A stretch of DNA of 64,000 bases from Nitrospirota bacterium. Lineage in GTDB: Bacteria; Nitrospirota; Nitrospiria; Nitrospirales; Nitrospiraceae. Shown one piece after another: positions 1 to 7,522 of the stretch (position 1 is the first letter of the stretch; each line of letters opens with the position of its first letter). Where the stretch lies: NCBI GenBank assembly GCA_016219645.1, contig JACRLR010000030.1, forward strand, positions 1 through 64,000. Direction: 5' to 3'. The position numbers and the translations under genes were made by a program. Below the pieces are notes generated by a model. The model was not told the DNA's origin, did no database searches, and was given only the letters and a program-made list of their open reading frames with translations.

Positions 1-1
1 C

Positions 2-175
2 CGGTACGATGTGATTCCGGGGCCGAAGGTCTTTGAGACCCAGATTCACGGGAAACGGTTTGAGATGTACAACGATACGGTGCTGGGGTTCAATAAGTCG
101 GGCAAGGAAGTGGCGCGGATTCAGGTGGAGGAGCCGATTTACATTCGGCCCGCCGAGCGCGTCAACTGGCTCTAA
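2..175 (+). CDS. nxrB: Nitrite oxidoreductase beta subunit, C-terminal fragment
   Basis: Only the last 57 codons lie in the window; the gene runs in from the left edge and stops at a TAA. NxrB is the iron-sulfur electron-transfer subunit of nitrite oxidoreductase, which oxidises nitrite to nitrate on the periplasmic side in Nitrospira. The visible tail contains PGPKVFETQIHGKRFEMYND and ends PAERVNWL, which I recognise as the Nitrospira NxrB C-terminus (usual length about 430 residues). None of the cluster-binding cysteines fall in the visible part, so the call rests on tail similarity recalled from memory and on the neighbours: a perfect terminator follows, then tatA and an NxrC-like gene within 7 kb. 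A related DMSO-reductase-family beta subunit is the main alternative. Confidence 0.75.
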   Translation, partial: RYDVIPGPKVFETQIHGKRFEMYNDTVLGFNKSGKEVARIQVEEPIYIRPAERVNWL

Positions 176-199
176 TCCTCAGCGAGACTTCGTAGCAAT

Positions 200-240
200 A
201 GAGGGCAGGGAGTTCGATCGAGCTCCCTGCCCTCTGTGTT
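200..240 (+). terminator. Hairpin terminator after nxrB
   Basis: A perfect 13-bp inverted repeat (AGAGGGCAGGGAG at 200-212 and its complement at 223-235) with a 10-nt loop starts 24 nt after the nxrB stop and is followed by GTGTTT. The T-run is short, but stem length and position fit the end of the nxr transcript. Confidence 0.7.
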
Positions 241-372
241 TAGTGCTCCACTGAAATTCATATCCATGTCTCATGCCGAGGGTAGCTGGAAGCGATATCC
301 AGCGAATGGGTGCTGCATCCATCTTCTCAGGCAGCATACCTACGGTCTACTGATTAAGAGGGCCTTCGATAG

Positions 373-402
373 TTGCATTTGACAGTTGGCGGAGTGTATA
401 AA
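373..402 (+). promoter_or_regulatory. Candidate sigma-70 promoter for the radical SAM gene
   Basis: TTGCAT (373-378), an 18-nt spacer and TATAAA (397-402) lie about 60 nt upstream of the chosen ATG at 464. A TTGACA at 379-384 is also present but is only 12 nt from TATAAA. The start point predicted from this promoter, near 409, would exclude the upstream in-frame ATG at 386. Confidence 0.35.
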
Positions 403-463
403 AAGCTTCTGTTATATTGAGGAACTACCCCTATTCGTTCTCCAGGTTGGTCGGAGATTTAGC

Positions 464-2245
464 ATGAATGTTTCACTGCTCTTTCCTCCAACGTGGCATC
501 CGTCACAGCCCTATCTCAGCCTCCCATCATTGAAGGGGTTTTTAGCCCAGGGTGGTATCAGTAACGTTTCTCAGCGAGATCTTGGGATTGAGCTCTTAGA
601 TAGGTTGCTGACCCAGTCCTATGGGGCAGGGCTGTATCAGGAGTTGGTCGATAAACAGCGCGCGCTTGAGCGGGAACGAACAGGAGAAACCGGACCGGGA
701 AGTGCCGAACATTTGGCCAGAGTGGTGGAGTCGCTGGATCGATTTTCCTACCTCATCGATCGAATTGAACCGGCCAAGGAGACCCTCCGGGGAGAAGGCT
801 TTTACGACCTTGAATCCTACAAGGAAAGTCTCTTCCTTATTGATAAGTGGCTGGAAGTGCTCTCCACTCTCTATTTTCCGACCCGGCTAACGGTCGTTGA
901 TAATCAGTTCGGCAATTGTTCCATCTATGCATCTAAAGACCTGATGAAGATCATCAGGGATGAATCTCAGAATCCCTATATCCAACTCTTCCGTCAATAC
1001 TTCATTCAGTCGATCGTCGGCGACCAGCCGGACATGATCGGAGTGTCGATTACAGCAACCTCTCAGATTATTCCTGGCTTGACACTGTGTCGTCTGATCA
1101 AGGAGGCCGCCCCCAATATCCATCTCACCATCGGCGGCAGTATCTTCACCCGATTGGTCGATAATCTGCGTCGTTGCCCGAGTCTGTTCGATCTGACCGA
1201 CGATATTATCGTGTTCGAGGGCGAAACTGCGTTGCTCGAGCTCGTCAATCAATTGGCCGGGAAGCAAGATTTCGGCAAAGTCCCGAACCTGATTTATCGC
1301 CAGAACGGGAAGATTACGGTCAACCAGCCGTTTTATTCTGAAAATATCAACCAGTTGCCGGCTCCCAACTACGACGGTTTTCCGCTCGGTCTTTATCTGG
1401 CTCCGGAGCCGGTGTTGCCTGTGCAGTTTTCACGGGGGTGCTATTACAAGGATTGTGCGTTTTGTGCTCTTACTCTGGACCACCAAAACTTCAGGCAGAA
1501 AGAGCCGGGACGGACCATCGAGGAATTGGAATGGCTTAAGCAGCGATACGGGGCACAGCGATTCTTCTTCACGGACGAATGCTTCGCCTTATCACCGACC
1601 AAACGATTATGCCAGCAGATTCTTGACAAGAAATTGGACATCAAATGGACCTGTGAGATGCGCTTCGAGAAGCATCTCACCCGTGAACTCCTGGCGTTGA
1701 TGCGCGATGCCGGCTGCCTGAAGATCGTGTTCGGACTGGAGTCCTTCAATCAGCGTGTGATGGACGTGATGCAGAAGGGGATCAAGCAGGAGTGGGTTCG
1801 TCGTATTGCCGATGATTGTGTCGATCTGGGGATCGCCGTGCATTGTTATATCATTGTGGGGTTTCCGACTGAGAAGGAAGAAGAAGCCCTTGAGACAATG
1901 AATTTTATCGTGGAGAACCAGCGGCTTCACAGATCGTATGGGTTTTCTTGCCAGCCCTGCCTCTTCGATTTGGAAAAAGAGGCCCCGATTATGAGCGATC
2001 CGGGCAGCTACGGAATCAGGCGCATTATGCGTCCATCAGCAGAGGATTTGAGCCTGGGTTTTTTCTACGAAGTGTCGGAGGGCATGACACCGGACGAAGC
2101 GGAGCGCCTGTACCAACAAGTCTACGAAAAGATCAGCGAAGTTGTCTGCGAGCTCCCGTTCAATTACTCGATGGCGGATGGCCTCTTGTACATTGCACGA
2201 GCGAAGGCCCAGGAAGTGGGCGTGCCGCAGCCGGCGGGGTCGTGA
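464..2245 (+). CDS. B12-binding-type radical SAM protein
   Basis: A 593-residue protein with the two-part layout of cobalamin-binding radical SAM enzymes. An N-terminal Rossmann-like region (GVSITATSQIIPGLTLCRLI, then a GGS turn) is followed by a radical SAM barrel whose cluster cysteines sit in RGCYYKDCAFC, about residue 320. The cysteine spacing is CX4CX2C rather than the classic CX3CX2C. Later strands include FFFTDECFA, WTCEMRFE and KIVFGLESFNQRV, typical of the barrel. The substrate cannot be named. The start at ATG 464 is preferred to 386 because MNVSLLFPPTWHP begins the first B12-domain strand and a GGAG precedes it. It leads a run of + strand genes (membrane protein, TPR, tatA) downstream of nxrB, so a cofactor or maturation role is possible but unproven. 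Confidence 0.75.
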   Translation: MNVSLLFPPTWHPSQPYLSLPSLKGFLAQGGISNVSQRDLGIELLDRLLTQSYGAGLYQELVDKQRALERERTGETGPGSAEHLARVVESLDRFSYLIDRIEPAKETLRGEGFYDLESYKESLFLIDKWLEVLSTLYFPTRLTVVDNQFGNCSIYASKDLMKIIRDESQNPYIQLFRQYFIQSIVGDQPDMIGVSITATSQIIPGLTLCRLIKEAAPNIHLTIGGSIFTRLVDNLRRCPSLFDLTDDIIVFEGETALLELVNQLAGKQDFGKVPNLIYRQNGKITVNQPFYSENINQLPAPNYDGFPLGLYLAPEPVLPVQFSRGCYYKDCAFCALTLDHQNFRQKEPGRTIEELEWLKQRYGAQRFFFTDECFALSPTKRLCQQILDKKLDIKWTCEMRFEKHLTRELLALMRDAGCLKIVFGLESFNQRVMDVMQKGIKQEWVRRIADDCVDLGIAVHCYIIVGFPTEKEEEALETMNFIVENQRLHRSYGFSCQPCLFDLEKEAPIMSDPGSYGIRRIMRPSAEDLSLGFFYEVSEGMTPDEAERLYQQVYEKISEVVCELPFNYSMADGLLYIARAKAQEVGVPQPAGS

Positions 2246-2312
2246 TGAGCGTGTGTTGCAGAACCTTGATCCTATTCTGCGATCAGCACCGGTTCCGGTT
2301 TCCTCCTCACGG

Positions 2313-3443
2313 ATGAGCAACATGATTGCCACGAGCCAGACCATTGACCGGATGACGGGGAAGCTCAGCGATCAATCCCTTCTGTTTCAGTACACGGTCA
2401 AGCTTGTCCTGATTGTTTCCTTCTCGGAATTGATCCTGTATCGGCTTGTGTCTCGCTTGGGCATGCATCTCAGCAAGTTGGCGCAGGAGCATGGGTGGAT
2501 TGTCCCGACCTTCACGGCACTGACGCAGATCGGGCAGTGGTTGCTGAATGTCGTCGCGATTCTGCTCTTTCTTGCTCTGGGTGTAGCAGGGATCAATCGC
2601 CTAGCCAGTCGTGGTTTTACGGGGTTGAACCTGATTGTCATTCCCTGCGTGGCGCTTCTCTTACTTCTCACGGTGGGTTTCTTGTTGATTCCGCCTGCGT
2701 TTCTTGGGTCCGCAATCTACAATTTTGTGGCTTTAGTGGTGCTCGTCTGCCTGATGGTGGAATACCTCTCGGCCCACACCGAATGGTCGCATCGCGCCAT
2801 GGGTATCACCTATCTCCTCGGAATCGGAGGCTGGTTGTATTACCAGATTGTCTCCACCATCTATAGCTTTATCGGAACCGTCGCGGCCCCGCCACTCGTC
2901 TATGAGGCCCATCGCGGGGGTGAAGCGCTGTTGGTCTTGTCCAGCATCTTTGTGATGTGGGCCTATGGACGCGGTGTCTCGTTTCGGACGCGGAATCAGC
3001 GGCAACGCCGGCGCGCTATCTGGTTTTGGGCGATCTCCGTATCCACGTTTACGCTGATGTTGTTTTTGGACTATCTGCTCCATCGGTATGATGCCGGGAT
3101 GGCTGAAAACATTCGTAAGGCGGCAGACGGCATCGGGTGGATTTTTCAATTCGGTATGGGCTACACGTTTTTCCTTCCATTTGCGATCTACATGACAGGC
3201 TTGTTGTGCTGGTCCTACACGGTCATTAAGTTGCTCACCATGGGGCGACTCGCCGGGTACGGGCTCGGATTGATGTTTATTGCAGGCTATGCGCTCCTAT
3301 ACTCGAATTTGACGCTCATGGTCGTGCTCGGTGCCATGCTGTTGACGATGGACCGGTATCGTCGTGATGCGACGGATTCCGCACCGGCGGCTGATGCATC
3401 CATGGCAGGCCGACCGGATTCATTGGTAGGAGAGCATATTTAA
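2313..3443 (+). CDS. Polytopic membrane protein of unknown function
   Basis: A 376-residue protein with roughly nine or ten hydrophobic segments, for example VVAILLFLALGVAGI, LIVIPCVALLLLLTVGFLL and FVALVVLVCLMVEYL. Basic loops (RTRNQRQRRRA) separate some of them. I do not recognise a family. The region upstream of ATG 2313 overlaps another frame of the radical SAM gene, and no good ribosome site is visible; ATG 2322 and GTG 2253 are alternative starts. It lies 67 nt after the radical SAM gene and 26 nt before the TPR gene, so co-transcription is likely. The C-terminal 25 residues are hydrophilic. Confidence 0.7.
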   Translation: MSNMIATSQTIDRMTGKLSDQSLLFQYTVKLVLIVSFSELILYRLVSRLGMHLSKLAQEHGWIVPTFTALTQIGQWLLNVVAILLFLALGVAGINRLASRGFTGLNLIVIPCVALLLLLTVGFLLIPPAFLGSAIYNFVALVVLVCLMVEYLSAHTEWSHRAMGITYLLGIGGWLYYQIVSTIYSFIGTVAAPPLVYEAHRGGEALLVLSSIFVMWAYGRGVSFRTRNQRQRRRAIWFWAISVSTFTLMLFLDYLLHRYDAGMAENIRKAADGIGWIFQFGMGYTFFLPFAIYMTGLLCWSYTVIKLLTMGRLAGYGLGLMFIAGYALLYSNLTLMVVLGAMLLTMDRYRRDATDSAPAADASMAGRPDSLVGEHI

Positions 3444-3469
3444 CAGACCTTTTGAGGATTGGGAATCAC

Positions 3470-4279
3470 ATGACTGAACCGACTGTTTCTCCCACCGAGC
3501 AAAGCCATACCGTCGTCGATCCCGGCGATCAGCCGTTGAGCCCCGACGAAGAAATCACCGAGATTGAGAAGCTTTTGGCCGCCGAGCCCGATGATTTCCA
3601 GGCCCGCTGCCGGCTGGGCGAACTGTATTTCAGCAAAGGCCGGATGGATGACGCACTCGTAGAAGTCAAGAAATCGATCGAAATGGCGGAGGGCCTCCGA
3701 ACAGAAATGAATCGATCCCTTGCAATGTACTATTCGAATTTGGGGACGATCTACGCGACGAAGGCCATGACGGACGAAGCAGAGGCCGAGTTTAAGCGTG
3801 CGCTCGAAGTGTTTCCCCACGATGTCCTGGCCCTCTTCAATCTTGGACGGGTTTATGCCGACAAGAAAAAGTTCATGGAAGCCAAGGAGTATTACGAGCG
3901 CCTGGTGGAGATTACGCCGGACGATCCCATGACTTGGTATAATCTTGCAGGGGTGTACGTGGAACTCGATAATCCAGAGGTGACCGATTACAACACGATC
4001 GACCTGGCCATCCAGTGCTATCTTCGCAGCCTCGAACTGGACCCCAAACATCTCGAGGGTAGTTTCAAGCTGATGGAGTTGGCACTCAATCACAAGAAGA
4101 CGGATCTCGCCATCAAGGTCATGGAAGAAGCCGTCGAACAGAATCCCGAGGAACCGCTCGCCTATTACAACTTAATTAGTGTGTACGATAAGGCGAAGAT
4201 GTTCGAACAGGCCGAACAGGCCAGGAAGCGGTTGAAGGAACGGTTCTCCAAACGGGCTAAGGAAAGCAGCGCATCCTGA
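3470..4279 (+). CDS. Tetratricopeptide-repeat protein
   Basis: A 269-residue soluble protein made mostly of TPR units. Repeats are visible at [72 protein letters not shown] and [18 protein letters not shown]. TPRs are protein-protein interaction scaffolds, often used in assembly of respiratory or export complexes. There is no signal peptide, so it is predicted cytoplasmic. ATG 3470 is chosen over TTG 3452 because of codon type and the GAGG ahead of it. It ends 28 nt before tatA, so the two are probably in one operon. Confidence 0.85.
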   Translation: MTEPTVSPTEQSHTVVDPGDQPLSPDEEITEIEKLLAAEPDDFQARCRLGELYFSKGRMDDALVEVKKSIEMAEGLRTEMNRSLAMYYSNLGTIYATKAMTDEAEAEFKRALEVFPHDVLALFNLGRVYADKKKFMEAKEYYERLVEITPDDPMTWYNLAGVYVELDNPEVTDYNTIDLAIQCYLRSLELDPKHLEGSFKLMELALNHKKTDLAIKVMEEAVEQNPEEPLAYYNLISVYDKAKMFEQAEQARKRLKERFSKRAKESSAS

Positions 4280-4307
4280 TCACCCCACTCGTAGGGAGGG
4301 ACATACC

Positions 4308-4589
4308 ATGTTTGGAAGTCTTGGTTTTACAGAGTTGATCCTGATCCTTGCCATCGTGCTTCTTATTTTCGGTGCGGGGAAGTTGCCGCAGCTGGGGGAA
4401 GGAGTCGGTAAGGCGATCAAGGGCTTTAAGAAGTCCGTCCATGAAGCGGATGCCATTGAAGCCGAAGCCCAAGGGGCTCAGCAGCAGATGGCAGCCGTTC
4501 CACAGCAATCAGCTTCGACAGCCTCAGCGCAAGGACCGGGTCCTGTGGAACAGCAGGCGGCGCCGGTTCAATCAGCTTCACGCGGCTAA
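4308..4589 (+). CDS. tatA: Twin-arginine translocase subunit TatA/E family
   Basis: A 93-residue protein with the TatA pattern: a short N-terminus (MFGSLGFTE), one membrane helix ([15 protein letters not shown]), then the hinge and amphipathic helix [20 protein letters not shown], and an acidic, glutamine-rich tail. TatA forms the pore-like component that exports folded proteins carrying RR signals. A strong ribosome site (GGGAGGG) precedes the ATG. No tatC or tatB is adjacent. The location between nxrB and the NxrC-like gene fits export of a folded cofactor-loaded oxidoreductase, which is an inference. Confidence 0.92.
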   Translation: MFGSLGFTELILILAIVLLIFGAGKLPQLGEGVGKAIKGFKKSVHEADAIEAEAQGAQQQMAAVPQQSASTASAQGPGPVEQQAAPVQSASRG

Positions 4590-4614
4590 CGAGCCGGGAT
4601 TGGGCCACAGACTG

Positions 4615-5868
4615 ATGGAAACCGACCTGCAGCTCGCGACTGGCTATATCGAAACCTTTGCTGGAAATGGTAAGGCTAGGAGCACCGGTGATGGGAAACG
4701 GGCGGTCAAGTCCGGGATTCCTCTTCCCCATCATGCCGCACTTGATAAGGACGAGAGGTGGCTCTACTTTGCCGAGTCCGGTTCCGATCGTATCCGGCGC
4801 GTCAACCTCCTGGAAGGAACGCTCCACAATTTCGCCGGTATCGGTGAAACCTGCTATAGCGGAGACGAAGGCCCCTGTGGGGAAGCCGGGCTCTATTTAC
4901 CGCTCGACGTCGCGTTTGATTCCAATAACGACCTCTTTATCTGCGATTCAGGTAGCAACCGTATCCGAAAAGTAGACCACAAGACCGGTATCGTCACCAC
5001 GATCATCGGAACCGGGCAGCATGGGTTCAACGGAGATGGCCCGGGCCTTGAAATCAATCTCACCTGGCCTGCCGCTATCGCGTTTGCTCCCGACGATGTC
5101 ATGTACATCGCCGACACCCAGGCGCACAGAATCCGACGATATGATCCCAGAACCGGCATGGTGACGACTGTGGCCGGAACCTGGACGTCAGAAGACGAGG
5201 CCCGTGAGCAACCCCTCGTCGCGCGTAATTTGGTCGTGCTCTCAGGGGATGCCATCGGCATTGATTTCAGCGATGACCAGGGCTGGCTCATGCCGGTCTG
5301 TTCAGATGGACTGGACATGTCCATGTATCTTGACGATGGAAAACATGCACTCGAAGCTCGTCTCTATGATGTCGTCGGGCTCACGCTGAATGGGAAGGGC
5401 GATATTATTTTTGTCGACAAGGGCAGTAACCGAGTACGCAGCATCGATCATCGTACCGGTGTTATCTCCACAGTAGCAGGCGTGTGCCGGTACGGCTATG
5501 ACGGGGATGACAAGCCGGCGACCAGAGCCATGCTCCATGCTCCGGAAGCTGTGGTGGTCGATCAGCATGATAATCTCTATATCTCCGACACGATGAACCA
5601 CAGGGTGCGTAAAGTTGATGCGTCGACCGGACTCATCACGACGGTGGCAGGCAATGGAGACAGCGGCTACGAAGACAAGAATATGGGTGGCTGTGGCGCC
5701 GCACGCTTCGTAGCGAAGGAATCGGCAGGGACCGTGAAACATGGAGATGGACTTCTTGGAGTGGAGGCTGTCGTCAATTCTCCAGTCGGCCTCGCACTGG
5801 ACTCTCAGGGGTATCTCTACATATGCGAGCGGGGAGAAAACAAAATTCGCCGGGTTAAGCTCTGGTAG
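4615..5868 (+). CDS. NHL-repeat beta-propeller protein
   Basis: A 417-residue protein with repeated NHL units: VAFDSNNDLFICDSGSNRIR, IAFAPDDVMYIADTQAHRIR, VVVDQHDNLYISDTMNHRVR and LALDSQGYLYICERGENKIR. Each ends in R(I/V)R(K/R)V/Y, and they alternate with TVAG-type turns. NHL propellers usually bind proteins or ligands, and a few are enzymes. No signal peptide is visible at the chosen ATG 4615, which is the first methionine after the tatA stop; no clear ribosome site precedes it. It directly follows tatA and precedes the NxrC-like gene. Function is not assignable from sequence. Confidence 0.82.
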   Translation: METDLQLATGYIETFAGNGKARSTGDGKRAVKSGIPLPHHAALDKDERWLYFAESGSDRIRRVNLLEGTLHNFAGIGETCYSGDEGPCGEAGLYLPLDVAFDSNNDLFICDSGSNRIRKVDHKTGIVTTIIGTGQHGFNGDGPGLEINLTWPAAIAFAPDDVMYIADTQAHRIRRYDPRTGMVTTVAGTWTSEDEAREQPLVARNLVVLSGDAIGIDFSDDQGWLMPVCSDGLDMSMYLDDGKHALEARLYDVVGLTLNGKGDIIFVDKGSNRVRSIDHRTGVISTVAGVCRYGYDGDDKPATRAMLHAPEAVVVDQHDNLYISDTMNHRVRKVDASTGLITTVAGNGDSGYEDKNMGGCGAARFVAKESAGTVKHGDGLLGVEAVVNSPVGLALDSQGYLYICERGENKIRRVKLW

Positions 5869-5961
5869 GCCGACTAGGGCGGTCGAACGGTTTTCCTCAA
5901 CCTTGGGGTATTCTGAAGGGATGAAGGTGTACTCCTCCCTGTCACTCGAGGGCCTGACATA

Positions 5962-6780
5962 GTGCGTACGAAGACGAAGACTTCTTCCCGCCCGCTGCTT
6001 CTCATGTTTCTTTCCATTCTGGTCATGGCTGGCGTCTTAGTGGGCTTTGGAGTTCCTCTCGTGAGTTCAGAGGGGATGATTATCCGCGCGCGCCTTATCG
6101 AGGGGGAGTTGCCGCTTGGGCCAGAGGATGGCGCCTGGTCCAAGGTATCACCGATGACCATTCCATTGAGTGGTCAAGTAATCACCAGGCCTGTTTGGCC
6201 TGAGCCGACGGTCAGAGCATTAACGGTTCGGTCGTTCCACAATGGTACGGAAATCGCGTTTTTGCTCGAATGGCAAGACAACACGAAAAATGACCGTCTG
6301 ACACCCGGAACCTTTCGCGACGGCGTGGCGATAGGGCTGCCGCTTGGCGATGCGCCCGCATTCTTCTGCATGGGCCAACTCGATCACTACATCAATATTT
6401 GGCACTGGAAGGCCGATTGGCAGAGCGATATTGATCGCCGGGCCGCCAAGACATCCGAGAAAGCTCGAGAAGGTGTACGGACGTTTGAAGTCATTCCACG
6501 ACGGGCCTCTTCGGTCGAGGACCTTATCGGCGGAGGCTTTAGTACTCTGACGACCAAAGAGAAACAGGGTCGTGTCCAGGGGAATGCTGTGTGGAAAGAC
6601 GGGGTGTGGCGTGTCGTCATGCGCCGCCCCTTGGTGAGTGAAGAGCAGGAGAACGAAGCAAAACTGATCCCAGGCCGCGTGCAGACCATATCGTTTGCCG
6701 TATGGAATGGTGAGAATAAGGAACGGAACGGACAGAAGGCTGTTGCGCCTTGGTTCCAGCTTATCATCGACCCAGTCTGA
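5962..6780 (+). CDS. NxrC-like / ethylbenzene-dehydrogenase-type haem-b subunit, exported
   Basis: A 272-residue protein starting at GTG 5962. It has a signal peptide (basic RTKTKTSSRP, then LLLMFLSILVMAGVLVGFG) and a domain resembling the gamma subunits of type II DMSO-reductase-family enzymes (ethylbenzene dehydrogenase haem-b domain). Family hallmarks include GPEDGAWSKV near the N-terminus, APAFFCMGQLDHYINIWHWK around residues 132-151, and a late KDGVWRVVMRRPL strand. In the family, haem b is held by a Met and a Lys. The Met of FCMGQ and a Lys near VWKDGVW are the candidates here. It lies 5.8 kb downstream of nxrB and just before two pentahaem cytochromes, so an electron-transfer role beside nitrite oxidoreductase is the best inference. 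Confidence 0.75.
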   Translation: MRTKTKTSSRPLLLMFLSILVMAGVLVGFGVPLVSSEGMIIRARLIEGELPLGPEDGAWSKVSPMTIPLSGQVITRPVWPEPTVRALTVRSFHNGTEIAFLLEWQDNTKNDRLTPGTFRDGVAIGLPLGDAPAFFCMGQLDHYINIWHWKADWQSDIDRRAAKTSEKAREGVRTFEVIPRRASSVEDLIGGGFSTLTTKEKQGRVQGNAVWKDGVWRVVMRRPLVSEEQENEAKLIPGRVQTISFAVWNGENKERNGQKAVAPWFQLIIDPV

Positions 6781-6788
6781 AAACTCTA

Positions 6789-7001
6789 GCAAGATGCTGA
6801 AAATGGGGGCGAGGTAGCTGGGACGATCCCCGTGCTCGCGCAACGCGCGGCTTCAGAAAGCCCTCGTTGGACGCGCGCAGTTGGGATCATCCCAGCCACC
6901 CTTTATAATGTGATGGTTCGTCTGCGGCCTTGCTTGGGACAAGGCGCGTCTTGGCGCGCCAGGGTTGGGCGGGTGAGAAGTCGCCATTTTGAGCATCTTG
7001 C
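6789..7001 (+). repeat. Palindromic intergenic element, copy A
   Basis: The left end GCAAGATGCTGAAAATGG and the right end CCATTTTGAGCATCTTGC are inverted repeats with one G-opposite-G mismatch. Relative to the other copies this one has paired changes (A with T instead of G with C; AATGG with CCATT) that keep the stem. The interior contains nested inverted arms (TGGGACGATCCC and GGGATCATCCCA) and a block GGCGCGTCTTGGCGCGCC shared with copy B. Confidence 0.85.
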
Positions 7002-7036
7002 GAGATTGCTCTGCTGACGGATGAGAGGCGTGAACG

Positions 7037-7522
7037 TTGGAGGAGGCTCGGATCAGCTCAGTCAGTGTTCATACAAAGGCCCTTCGGAGTGGAAGGGCCT
7101 TTGTCTTGTGTGGCAGCCTGTGCGTAGGAGCCCTCGGCGGTCTTGCGGCAGTGACGCCATGCGCGGCAAATTCAGACCAGATGACTGTGGATGAAGCCGC
7201 GCGATTGGGTGAAGAATTCGGAGTGATCGTCGGAGATGTGGATGAGGACATCAAAAAAGAATTGAAACTCGAACGGGCGCAAGGTGTTGCGGTCTTCGAA
7301 GTGATCGGGAGTTCGCGCGCAGACTATGCCGGAATCAAGGTCCGATCTATCATCAAGGAAATCGACAAGATCGAGATCAGGAACATGATCGATTTTGGGA
7401 AAGCGATTCAGCGAGGGATGAAAGCTTGTAACTTCACCGTCGGCACCTATGAGCCCGCTGATGCAGGCGATCCGGTTGGGTGGGGGGTAAATTTTCATTT
7501 CGTTGGATGCAAGCGGGACTAA
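7037..7522 (+). CDS. Exported PDZ-domain protein
   Basis: Up to 161 residues from TTG 7037. A hydrophobic segment (FVLCGSLCVGALGGLAAV) ending near CAANSD looks like a signal peptide. Then comes a compact PDZ-like domain (GVIVGDVDEDI, VAVFEVIGSSRADYAGIKV, SIIKEIDKIEIRNMIDFGKA). PDZ domains bind C-termini or act as regulatory modules. The start is uncertain: a perfect 13-bp hairpin lies at 7073-7104 inside the proposed N-terminal codons, and no ATG or GTG fits in frame. The true start may be a downstream TTG such as the one near 7109. It ends in TAATG with the following cytochrome, implying translational coupling. Confidence 0.6.
   Translation: MEEARISSVSVHTKALRSGRAFVLCGSLCVGALGGLAAVTPCAANSDQMTVDEAARLGEEFGVIVGDVDEDIKKELKLERAQGVAVFEVIGSSRADYAGIKVRSIIKEIDKIEIRNMIDFGKAIQRGMKACNFTVGTYEPADAGDPVGWGVNFHFVGCKRD
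7073..7104 (+). terminator. Perfect hairpin at the start of the PDZ gene (terminator or attenuator)
   Basis: ACAAAGGCCCTTC (7073-7085) pairs exactly with 7092-7104 across a 6-nt loop. It is G/C-rich at the core, with A before and T-rich sequence after (TTTGTCTTG), as in Rho-independent terminators. It overlaps the first codons of the predicted PDZ protein. Confidence 0.55.

Noticed and set aside
386-463. Upstream ATG extending the radical SAM protein by 26 residues
   Set aside because: It lies within or ahead of the predicted promoter, has no ribosome site, and the added residues precede the first conserved strand.
3440-4093. Long minus-strand frame opposite the TPR gene
   Set aside because: It mirrors a strongly coding + strand gene with clear TPR motifs and has no family features.
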